A DNA stretch of 64,000 bases from Centrapalus pauciflorus. Taxonomy: Eukaryota > Streptophyta > Magnoliopsida > Asterales > Asteraceae. The notes below the pieces were generated by a model. That model saw only the letters and a list, made by a program, of their open reading frames with translations. It did no database searches and was not told where the DNA came from. Below, one piece after another: positions 1 through 8,076 of the stretch (its first letter is position 1; every line of letters begins with the position of its first letter). Location of the stretch: contig JAANYP010004451.1 of NCBI GenBank assembly GCA_020465985.1, forward strand, positions 1 through 64,000, written 5' to 3'. Both the position numbers and the translations under genes were made by a program.

Positions 1-68
1 TTAAATTTTGGAGGTTTGCCCATAGAGCCATTGTCATAGTAAGAAGAATTTGCAGCACTGTTGTCCAT
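1..68 (-). CDS. Sirevirus-like copia Gag, N-terminal fragment (runs off window)
   Basis: Read on the minus strand, an ATG at 68-66 opens a frame that stays open to the window edge (22 codons). It starts MDNSAANSSYY and reaches GKPPKF, the kind of short polar N-terminus followed by a P-P-x-F/L segment found at the start of copia Gag proteins. It lies about 50 bp downstream (in element orientation) of a primer binding site and an LTR, which is the expected place for gag. Only the extreme N-terminus is visible, so no domain can be assigned from sequence alone; the call rests on position plus the N-terminal pattern. Confidence 0.6.
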   Translation of the reverse strand, partial: MDNSAANSSYYDNGSMGKPPKF

Positions 69-115
69 GGAAACTTGGGAGAATGAGAGATCTAGAATGA
101 CACACACTCTAAACT

Positions 116-127
116 GCTCTGATACCA
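116..127 (-). promoter_or_regulatory. Primer binding site (initiator-Met tRNA) of the minus-strand Sirevirus
   Basis: On the minus strand these bases read TGGTATCAGAGC, the complement of the 3' end of initiator Met tRNA used by most plant copia elements. It lies two bases beyond the LTR end (minus-strand ...CCTACA). Confidence 0.85.
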
Positions 128-534
128 GTTGTAGGTCCCGAGAGGATCCCAAAGTATATAGTTATAAGCTGTAGAGGGGGGGTGAATACAGCAATTTAAA
201 AACTACACACTCTTTTCTCAATGTTTGTATGTATTATCAACAATTTGTTAATTACAAATAAGCTTGAATGCGGAATAGTTCAAGCTGAGATGACAGATAC
301 AACAGTATGCTTACTAGTCTAAGACAAACTCAAACAAGAATACAATGAATACACTCACTAAGAAGCACTCACTGTGTTTACAAGACTTAAGGGAACAGCT
401 TATGTAAAACAGCTTAGACACACAGATGCTGGTTTACACAGAAGGCTTGCATGTATGAAAATCACACTTGCACGTTCACTCTTGGTTTCAGCACTTAGCT
501 TTCTTCACACTTCTTTCTGACCTTAGAAGCTTCC

Positions 535-541
535 TTTTATA
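535..541 (-). promoter_or_regulatory. TATA box of the minus-strand Sirevirus LTR
   Basis: Minus strand reads GTGAGTATAAAAGGAAG. It is the best TATA match in this LTR and would place transcription start near position 505, leaving about 375 bp of R/U5 before the primer binding site. Confidence 0.55.
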
Positions 542-941
542 CTCACTTAGAGGTTCTAAGAGAAACATCTTCATTGGACGGAATGAAAGAAGAGGAAGTT
601 TGTTGAAAAGACAACATAACTCTTTTCTGCACTTTTCTGAAAAGCAGACTTGTCTTCACATGTGCAGAACTTTGTCTTTTTACTTTGTCTACTGTTGATT
701 GCCCTTTAAACTAATTTAGGGAATGTCAACTTTGCGTCTTTCTTCCTTGTAAAGGCCTATTTTGATATAAGAAAAAGTCTGTCACCCTTTTTCAAATAAC
801 CTTTTGTCTTCAGTTACAGAAACAGCTTGGGGCAGGCTGAGCCAGTTCTGTTTTCCACTTTGTCTTCGACTTTGTAAACTGATCTTGTAGTCAAAAACAA
901 TACATGATGACTTGGAAACATATTCCATAAAGTGTTTAGCC

Positions 942-977
942 TGTTCACAAAGAACAGGTTCTGTTCACAAAGAACAG
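942..977. repeat. Tandem palindromic motif in the LTR U3
   Basis: The imperfect palindrome CTGTTCACAAAGAACAG occurs twice in immediate succession, and related CTGTTC/GAACAG half-sites recur to about 1050. It lies upstream of the TATA box in element orientation, so it could be a regulatory repeat; no function is shown. Confidence 0.6.
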
Positions 978-1203
978 AACACTTTAAAAATGGCCAAGCT
1001 GCTCAACAGTGTAGAGCAGCGTAGACAGTTTATGTCCAGCCTGTTCAGCAGACAGAGCAGCTTGGACAAACTGTCTTAGTTGCAACACATGCAACATATA
1101 GAACAGCTTTAGACTGATATTGCAAATCATTTTCAGGTTTCAATAAGGCATATAACAGGCCTTAAATTCAACCTTCAAATGCATCAACAGGTTTGATTAT
1201 AAA

Positions 1204-1213
1204 TCTCCCCCTC
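1204..1213 (-). promoter_or_regulatory. Polypurine tract beside the LTR
   Basis: Minus strand reads GAGGGGGAGA about 14 nt upstream of the inferred LTR start. Copia polypurine tracts sit just before a 3' LTR, so its presence here suggests this LTR is also the 3' LTR of a second element on its right. It matches the tracts at 35247-35255 and 54124-54132. Confidence 0.55.
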
Positions 1214-1216
1214 AGA

Positions 1217-1482
1217 TGTAGAACAGGTTTGACTGAGGCCTTTTTGTGCCTAACAAGGATGATATTAGTGTAATGATAAGCCCATTGGGCTTTTAGGGTT
1301 TTTTGATTATTAGGGTTTCTTGTGTTCTATATATAGGGCTCCTCTATTGTTAAATTTGTCATCTTATTGTATCATGTTTTCTAGTATTTGCATTATAATA
1401 AAACCCTAAGCATTTGGGTATATCTACTTTATCATAATATAATGATCTAAGTTTATATAAAATTTAAGATAGTTTTAACAAA
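1217..1482. other. Unassigned AT-rich spacer
   Basis: After a few tens of bases that could be the 3' end of a truncated Sirevirus interior comes a TATA-like TCTATATATAGGGC near 1328 and an AATAAAA near 1400. This resembles an LTR fragment, but I cannot identify its ends. No coding sequence is seen. Confidence 0.35.
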
Positions 1483-1915
1483 TCTATTATATATAATAAA
1501 TGAGAACACCAAATGCCACGTGTCAGCTCCTCGTTTCTTCGGAAAAGATAAATACAACATATTATTATAAAAAATTAGGATATAAATCAATTTATTATTA
1601 TTAAATTTTAAAAGATAAATGCACTTTATCATTCTTTAATCTATAAATAATAAATACGGTTATTATTTTTAAAAAGATAAATACATTCTATTGTTATTTA
1701 ATATATAAATATTAATTTGTAATGATATAGATAAGCATTATATTATATATATAAAATAAAATCTCAATTTTGTATCAATTGAAGTCTAAAAAACTCATTA
1801 AAAATAGCTACTATTTATATTGATTTATAAAGTTAGAAAAATAATAATTATGACATATAACAGTAGTATTCTTATATTATTTTAAATAAATAATAGTTGT
1901 GTGCTTTTATTTTTA

Positions 1916-1988
<73 letters not shown>

Positions 1989-2029
1989 CAAACAAATTTT
2001 CATCACGAAATACGTGGGACATAAACTAG
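1483..2029 (+). mobile_element. Candidate short non-autonomous Helitron
   Basis: The left end is A|TCTATTATATATAATAAA, followed by a CCACGTGTCA box as in many plant Helitron 5' ends. The right end is a small hairpin CACG-AAATA-CGTG followed ten bases later by CTAG and a T, the Helitron 3' signature with A/T flanks and no target duplication. The interior is AT-rich and holds a (TA)n tract at 1920-1984. It is non-coding. The 3' stem is short, so the call is moderate. Confidence 0.5.
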
Positions 2030-2171
2030 TTTGATATATATTTTGGATCATTTTCGACATTTTTCAGTTGTTCGAGCTAGTAAGACTTTGGCATGTTTGA
2101 CGCTTTTTGAGAATTGTAAATATGCGTTATAGTGGATTAAAATCTTAATCATTTTTTATTGTACAAAAAAA

Positions 2172-2227
2172 TTTCAACCAGTAAAATCTCAAAATAAATG
2201 GATTTTACTGATTACACCCGGTTGAAA
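2172..2227. repeat. Two-part hairpin at the Gyp-1 insertion point
   Basis: TTTCAACC pairs with GGTTGAAA at the outside, and AGTAAAATC pairs with GATTTTACT inside. The Gyp-1 5' target duplication (2225-2229) overlaps the foot of the outer stem. Confidence 0.6.
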
Positions 2228-2486
2228 CTTGTAACATCCTCGGATTTATTTTACTGTATTTTGGTTAATTAAGTGGAAAATACATGTTTAAGTTAAAATT
2301 GGAAAAATTATTATGTATTTGGGTTATTTAGAAGTTTGTTGATATTTTAAGAAAATTTGAACTCAGAATCATTGTTATGGAATATTAAGGAATTAAAAAG
2401 TTATTTATGATAATTCTAAGATTAAATCAGTATTTTATGGAACCGGTTAGTTCGAGTGGTGAAATGTGCAAAAATGACGAAAGTTG

Positions 2487-2494
2487 TATATAAA
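2487..2494 (+). promoter_or_regulatory. TATA box of Gyp-1 5' LTR
   Basis: TATATAAA followed by GGGCAATAGG and a CT-rich leader. The same box is at 8334-8341 in the 3' LTR. Transcription would begin near 2520. Confidence 0.65.
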
Positions 2495-2683
2495 GGGCAA
2501 TAGGCTTCATTTTTCTATTTTACACTATCTCACTACTTTATCTCTCTAGAATTTTCTCTCTACATCTCTCTAAGATATTTCACAAACCGACCGTCAGATT
2601 TTTGAGAATTATACGTCAACGGAAAGGTATCGAGGAGTACAACAACAATCTACAATCGGATTTCTGATTTCATACGAATTAAG

Positions 2684-4056
2684 GTAAGAATCGATCCTTT
2701 TAAGTTTATAGTTTCGGTTTTGAAGAAAATAGAATTTCGAATCTGTTGTTTTGTGCGAATTTGAGCTTGTTTTGCTTGAAATGTTGCTGGAGTATGATAA
2801 TATATGCATAGTAGAATCGAAACTAGGTATTATACATGATATATTAGTGATTTTAGCCTTAGAAATGAAGGATTTAAGTTGAAATGATGAACAGACTCGA
2901 ATATGTCAAGAACAGAGTCGAAATACAAGAACAAACTCGAGTTTGGTACTAGATTCGAATGTGTACCATCAGATTCTAAGGGGTGGTTCGAATCTATGCC
3001 TAGATTCTAATGTGTACCATCAGATTCTAAGGGGTGGTTCGAATCTATGCCTAGATTCTAATGTGTACCATCAGATTCTAAGATTCTAAGGGGTGGTTCG
3101 AATCTATGCCTAGATTCGAATGTGTACCATCAGATTCTAAGGGGGGTTCGAATCTATGCCTAGATTCGAATGTGTACCATCAGATTCTAAGAGGGAATTC
3201 GAATCTGATGCATGGTTTCGAATCTAACCCATTAAATTCGAGTTTAATGCCTAAAATTGAGAAATATACTCTCTAAACTTGTATATTTTGAATGAAACTT
3301 ATAAACAACACATAGAATGGCAAGAGTTATTCAAAGGACAATGTATGAACATGAAATGGGTTCAAACTTTAGTTATAGTGCGAATTTAGATATGTACCCA
3401 AAATGGGGAAAATATCGCCAAACTTACGAAACTTGATTTTATGGATTTAAACGGTTAATGATATGAGGAATTGTTGTAATTGATATAACAGGTCCCTTGT
3501 GGTGTTGTTTAACCCACAGTGGGGTACTTGGTGGATCCGGTTGAAAGCCCGAAGAGAAATAATATCGGTTAAAAGATAAATTACGCACCCACTGTGAGTA
3601 CAGTAGATTTCGCATGTTTATATTTGTTTTATGTAAGCTTTGCCTGCTGAGACCTGTTGTTTCATTGATTGTTTGGAATTCTACTAACTTGCGTAGATTT
3701 AGATGCACATTCTTACTTGTTGCATGTCCTTTCGGTTGTTGTGCATCTAGTGATGGACCGGTGGGTCGCATCGATTACTCTGATGTTACTGTGCTATATG
3801 ACCTGGAGCTGATCCCTCCTAGGCCCGGTAGGCAGTATGTCATCCCCGATCGTACGTTTGTCTCAGATGGTATGTTTAAATGCCGAGCTTTGAGCTCGAA
3901 GGGGCTGCGGCTCTGGTCCGTACTTTGTGTACGAAGAGGATATCCGATGTTGGTCATCTGTGTTATCCTTGGGCTTCATAAAAATTTATAAAATGCATAA
4001 TCTCTGTATTCACTAAGCATCCGCTTATTCCCCAATTGTTGATTTTTATTTTACAG
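2684..4056 (+). other. Putative leader intron inside the Gyp-1 LTR
   Basis: The donor AATTAAG|GTAAGA is about 190 bp after the TATA box; the acceptor is TTTTATTTTACAG|G. Comparable donors sit 170-185 bp after the TATA box in the solo LTR (40922) and in the Gyp-2 LTR (60828). The minisatellite lies inside this interval. A further acceptor at 4586, three bases before the gag ATG, is an alternative partner. Splicing is inferred, not shown. Confidence 0.45.
2948..3195 (+). repeat. ~51-bp minisatellite in 5' LTR
   Basis: About five head-to-tail units built from AGATTCGAATGTGTACCATC and GGGTGGTTCGAATC. Unit junctions vary (GGGGTGG, GGGGGG, a duplicated AGATTCTA). Confidence 0.85.
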
Positions 4057-4377
4057 GAAAAGGGAAGTCTAATGCTGGACCTTCTAGTTAGGTCGTTTGG
4101 AAGATTTGGGAGACTCGGCACTATTTGATCGGTAATGGTGATTTGGACAATGATGTAAAATATTCTGGATGATTGTAATAAATGTATAGGTGTGTAGACT
4201 TAGACTTGGTACCTTATAGCACCGTAGGGTGTTTAACACTTGTTGCACAACTTTATTTATGTTTTTAATGCTTCCGCACTTAATTTAGGTTATCAGATCA
4301 TTATGTTATTGTATGTTGGTGATTAATCCTGGGTGTATTGTAATTGGTGGTTGTTGTGGCAAGGGTGTCACACGAGA

Positions 4378-4389
4378 TGGTATCAGAGC
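4378..4389 (+). promoter_or_regulatory. Primer binding site of Gyp-1
   Basis: TGGTATCAGAGC, five bases after the 5' LTR end. Confidence 0.9.
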
Positions 4390-4589
4390 AGTTGTTTGAG
4401 ATTCAAGAGTCCGTGAGGTCTTGATCTCAAACATTAGGTAATGATATGTAGTGGTTTAAGTAATGATCTGAACTAAGATAGGTTACGATCTAGTAATTAT
4501 AAGAGATTGACTATCATACGGGACAAATGAATGGTGTCTTTAAGTTTATGACATGTTGCTAAACAAATTATATGTTTATATTACAGAAC

Positions 4590-5768
4590 ATGTCTGGAGG
4601 AGGAATGACACCTGAAGAAGCCAGAGAGATGATGCTAGCTATGATGGCTGAGCAGAATCGAATGATTCAAGATCAGTTTCGGGCTCGAGATGAGGCCGAA
4701 GCTAAACGAAGAGAAGATAAGAGGAAGAATAAGGAAAGAGAGAAAAGCAATGACGAACAAGATGACAATACTGGGTCATCTAATAAGCCCAGGGGCTGTC
4801 GGTTTAAGGATTTTAAAGGAAATGGAGCAGTCGAGTTTAATGGACTCGGTGATGCTGTTGCTGCTCTGGAATGGATAACAACCACAGAACGGACATTCCG
4901 AATCAGTGATTGTGCTGAGAAGGACATGGTCCGGTTCGCTACTGCTATGTTCACCAAAGACGCAGTAATGTGGTGGAATTCAATGGTGAATGCCTTAACA
5001 ATGGAGAAGGTTTTTAGAATGACATGGGCTGAGTTTACTGAAATTTTCACTCAGCAATACTGCCCGGCCGATGAACGCCGAAGACTAGAAGCTAAGTTCA
5101 TGACACTAATTCAGGGGACTAAGTCTGTGTCCCAATATGCGGTAGAGTTCACAAGGCTAAGTTTATTTGCGCCTCATCAGGTTGATACAGAAGAAAGAAA
5201 AGTTACTCGATTTGAGGTTGGTCTTGATTTGGAAATCCGAAGGGTGATGAGCAACGTACGTTACCCCACGTTTGCTAGTCTGCTGGAAGCTGCCAGAAAT
5301 GTAGAACAGATCCTGATTATGTCAGGATATGTGATGGGGTCTGCTGATGCTGCTTCAACTAACCCAACTCAACCTTCACCGCCGAAACGTCAACGTGAAG
5401 GAGGCTACTCTGGTTCTGCACGATCATCACAGTACTCGCCACCACAGTCTTATCGTCGGCAGTCTAGTTCTCCTGGTCATGCTCGTGCATGTTTCTGCTG
5501 TGGAGAATTGGGCCACTACCAAAGTGAATGCCCACGAAGATCGGATGCCTGCCATAAGTGTGATGTATGGGGACACTACAGTAGGAATTGCAGAAGGAAC
5601 GATCCAGCTGCTGCTGCACCATCGTCGACTCGATCATTTGGAGGATCAAGTGGTGGTTCCGTCAACCGCCGGAACCAGCCAAAAAGGGGACAGACTAGTG
5701 CATTTCAGATTACCGTGGAGGAAGCTAGGGAAAACCCGGAGGTGGATGCGGGTACGTTTATAAGTTAA
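4590..5768 (+). CDS. gag: Gyp-1 Gag (gypsy capsid-nucleocapsid), intact
   Basis: The start is taken at MSGGGMTPEEA (4590), three bases after a strong TTACAG acceptor; an in-frame ATG 18 bp upstream (4572) is less likely because it would precede that acceptor. The protein has about 392 residues. A charged N-terminal helix rich in R/E/K (residues ~25-60) is followed by a Ty3-type retrotransposon Gag domain (WWNSM, F...QYCPADERRRLEAKF, ~95-225). A basic S/Q/R linker and two CCHC zinc knuckles follow (CFCCGELGHYQSEC and CHKCDVWGHYSRNC, ~300-340). It ends FQITVEEARENPEVDAGTF just where protease should begin, so termination separates Gag from pol. The frame carries no lesion although pol is destroyed, which suggests selection on Gag or recent descent from a functional gag. 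Confidence 0.9.
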   Translation: MSGGGMTPEEAREMMLAMMAEQNRMIQDQFRARDEAEAKRREDKRKNKEREKSNDEQDDNTGSSNKPRGCRFKDFKGNGAVEFNGLGDAVAALEWITTTERTFRISDCAEKDMVRFATAMFTKDAVMWWNSMVNALTMEKVFRMTWAEFTEIFTQQYCPADERRRLEAKFMTLIQGTKSVSQYAVEFTRLSLFAPHQVDTEERKVTRFEVGLDLEIRRVMSNVRYPTFASLLEAARNVEQILIMSGYVMGSADAASTNPTQPSPPKRQREGGYSGSARSSQYSPPQSYRRQSSSPGHARACFCCGELGHYQSECPRRSDACHKCDVWGHYSRNCRRNDPAAAAPSSTRSFGGSSGGSVNRRNQPKRGQTSAFQITVEEARENPEVDAGTFIS

Positions 5769-8040
5769 ATTTATGCTTGCAATAATGATGTTTAATTCTG
5801 ATATCAACAAGCCTTTTTGTGTCTACTGTTTTGAACAAACGACCAGTCATGACGCTGTTTAAGTTACTGGCTAGATTTGACATAGAAGTTACTAGTAACA
5901 CATTAGCCGAGTTAGAATACCTATATCATAGTCGTACCTTAGAAAATTAAAGATGTAGTCTTCAAATTTGGATCTTACTCCGATATCATTTAGTGAATGT
6001 AACGTGATAAATATAGAAGATGTCGACGTTATAAATAAGAATGACAATGTCAAAAAGGAAATATAATGCTACTTGAGGATAGTATACTTATTGATATGAT
6101 AATTGATCAATAAGAAAGTTAAAGAGACTTTGGACAGTAATGAAATTTGCTTATACCGTAAAGAAAGGTCTAATACTACGATTCGGAATCTAAAAGAGAT
6201 TCGGAGGTGGTCATGAGTTTTGTTTAAATTCTGGTGCCAATTAATTAAATCGTAACTACTGCATTTGTGCAATCAATGTTAGTCTTTTGGACTAAGTTGA
6301 TAGTTGTGATTGATGTTGAAATTGTTAAGTAACACATTAGTTAACGTAGATCATGTGTATCATGATTGTACTTTAGTGATTGAGGAGGTAGTACTCAATC
6401 CTGACTTGATTTCAATAGAGATCGGTGATTTGATACGATAATTAGAAAGAATTTATTAAATATATGTGACAAGACGCATGTAGTTTGCAATGAAGGAATA
6501 ATAAAGATAACTTCGCCGAAAGGAGGCGAGAAAAATTGTATATATGAGTATTGGAGAAGTGGGGATCAATGTCTAATGATGATTGTTAGGTCCCGAAAGC
6601 TGATTGCTTAGGGTCGTGAGTCTTGTATGGTATATGCTATTGATACCAAGATTGAAGAGAGAACTGTGGCCGATGCGCCTGTTGTCCCAAATGTTTCCAT
6701 AAATGTGTATGGAAGACTTGTCTGGTATGGCACCTGAAAGACAAGTGAAAAGTTGGTATTGACTTGATTCCTGGAGCTTCTCCAAAAGTTTGTTATTCGT
6801 ACTGTTTTGTATCTACTGAATGTGCATAGATTAAAGTGGTTTGAACAAATTGACTATAATAAATAAATATCCGCTGCCGAGAAATGATGATTATTCAATT
6901 AGCTGCATGAGAGCTAATTATTTTTCTAAGATTAATCTACGAATGGGATATGATTAGTTGAGGTCCGAAAAGGGAATGTACTGAAATTGGCTTTCAGGAA
7001 TATTTATGAGCACTACGAGTCTCTGGTCACGATATTTTGATTAAGTAACACCCCAACCGTTTTATGGACATCATGAATAGAGATTTGTATATCAATGATG
7101 GGGGAATCGGTAATTGTAATTATCGATGACATTCGGGTATAAGTTTTAAGTTGAATATGTCAAAACGTGAATTTTGATTACAATAGATTATAATTTGTGG
7201 TATGTGATTTCTGGAATTGGATCTCGGAGGATTCTGTTAAAAGAGGAATGATTGAGAATTTGGAATCTGTCTCGCAGTAATTACAGATTTAAGAAGTTTT
7301 CTACGATTGGTAGATTGTAGACAACTTGATTATTCAGTATATTTTATATACAGACTCAAGAAGTTTATTATTGGAAAGATTTTGCACAAGATGTACGTGG
7401 GAAAGGTTATTAATATTGTTTTAGTATTCTAGACTCGATTATGTCAGAATAGAAGAGTTGTTTCATTTTCAACTCTTGGTTTGTGTTATAAGTGGGATTA
7501 AACACACATATAGCTACGAGTACAGCTTACTGACAACTGATAGAAGATCAGAATGAATGGACTATTTCCACATCGGAATATATGATGAGACACCTAAACC
7601 AATCAGTTTTGAGGGAAACGATGTAGTATATTTATTAGTATCACCGATGAGGTGTACTACTTGTTTTGAAAAAGGGATAAAATTTGCACTGAGGTGAGTT
7701 GGTTCATTGAGAATAACAGAAAAGTTAGGAATCTGTTATCTCATTTAGAATTATTTAAGGAAATGTCGAAATAGCACTTGGTATTTCATGAAGAAATCTT
7801 TATTAAATCTTCACAACTGGTAATGAAGATTAGGCTGATTATAATGAATTAGAAATCATAAAGGGTTAGTATATGTTGAAAAGTCGGAATATATTATGAA
7901 TACTGTGGTAATGAAGAATAAGGAACAAAGAGATTAAAATAGTATTGATACGTTGGAAGCATCACAAAGGAGTAGACCATACGTGGGAGACAAAGGCGGA
8001 AATGTTAAGAAAATATTCACAACTGTTTGAATCCGAGTAA
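5769..8040 (+). pseudogene. Gyp-1 decayed pol (protease-RT-integrase relic)
   Basis: No long frame survives, but fragments appear in the right order in shifting frames. A protease-like piece is at about 6370-6435 (NPDLISIEIGD). The segment before RT follows to about 6790 (IDLIPGASP). An RT core at 6847-6970 reads NKYPLPRNDD...ANYFSKINLRMGY. The RT active-site region at about 7115-7135 reads VIVIIDDI, with IDD in place of the usual F/Y-x-DD. An integrase C-terminal piece is at about 7600-7720, and the pol C-terminus at about 7950-8040 reads DHTWETKAEMLRKYSQLF. At 2.3 kb it is roughly half a normal gypsy pol, so large deletions (most of RNase H and integrase) accompany the stops. The order and motifs make the identification secure although every domain is broken. 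Confidence 0.85.
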
Positions 8041-8076
8041 CTTCGAGGACGAAGTTGAGCGTGGTGGAGCCCATGC

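Larger units (their letters stand above)
130..1189 (-). mobile_element. Sirevirus-type LTR, minus strand, about 1.06 kb
   Basis: The plus-strand left end is TGTAGGTCCC beside the primer binding site. The right end is placed at ...CATCAACA, giving TG...CA termini. A TATA box is at 535-541 on the minus strand. The first ~130 bp (with GGGGGGGTGAATAC) is homologous to the fragment at 55214-55345, so the family has at least two insertions here. The right boundary is inferred from the terminal dinucleotide and the polypurine tract just beyond it; no second LTR is in the window to confirm it. Confidence 0.65.
2230..4372 (+). repeat. Gyp-1 5' LTR
   Basis: 2143 bp with TG...CA ends. It contains a TATA box (2487-2494), a pyrimidine-rich leader, a consensus splice donor (2684), a ~51-bp minisatellite (2948-3195) and a consensus acceptor (4056). 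The open frames at 3439-3991, present in both LTRs on both strands, have no recognisable domain and are not called genes. Confidence 0.93.

Noticed and set aside
1872..2060. Small ORFs of alternating Ile/Tyr (also at 12434, 14689, 16413, 17031, 17955, 36304, 42262 and similar)
   Set aside because: They are translations of (TA)n microsatellites; no domain, no conservation expected.
2940..3200. CRISPR-like array
   Set aside because: Regular ~51-bp units, but spacers are as conserved as repeats and the context is a plant LTR; it is a minisatellite.
3439..3991. 110-125 codon frames on both strands, repeated at 9309-9861
   Set aside because: Identical only because they lie in the two LTRs; they overlap on opposite strands, have no known motif and sit inside the putative leader intron.
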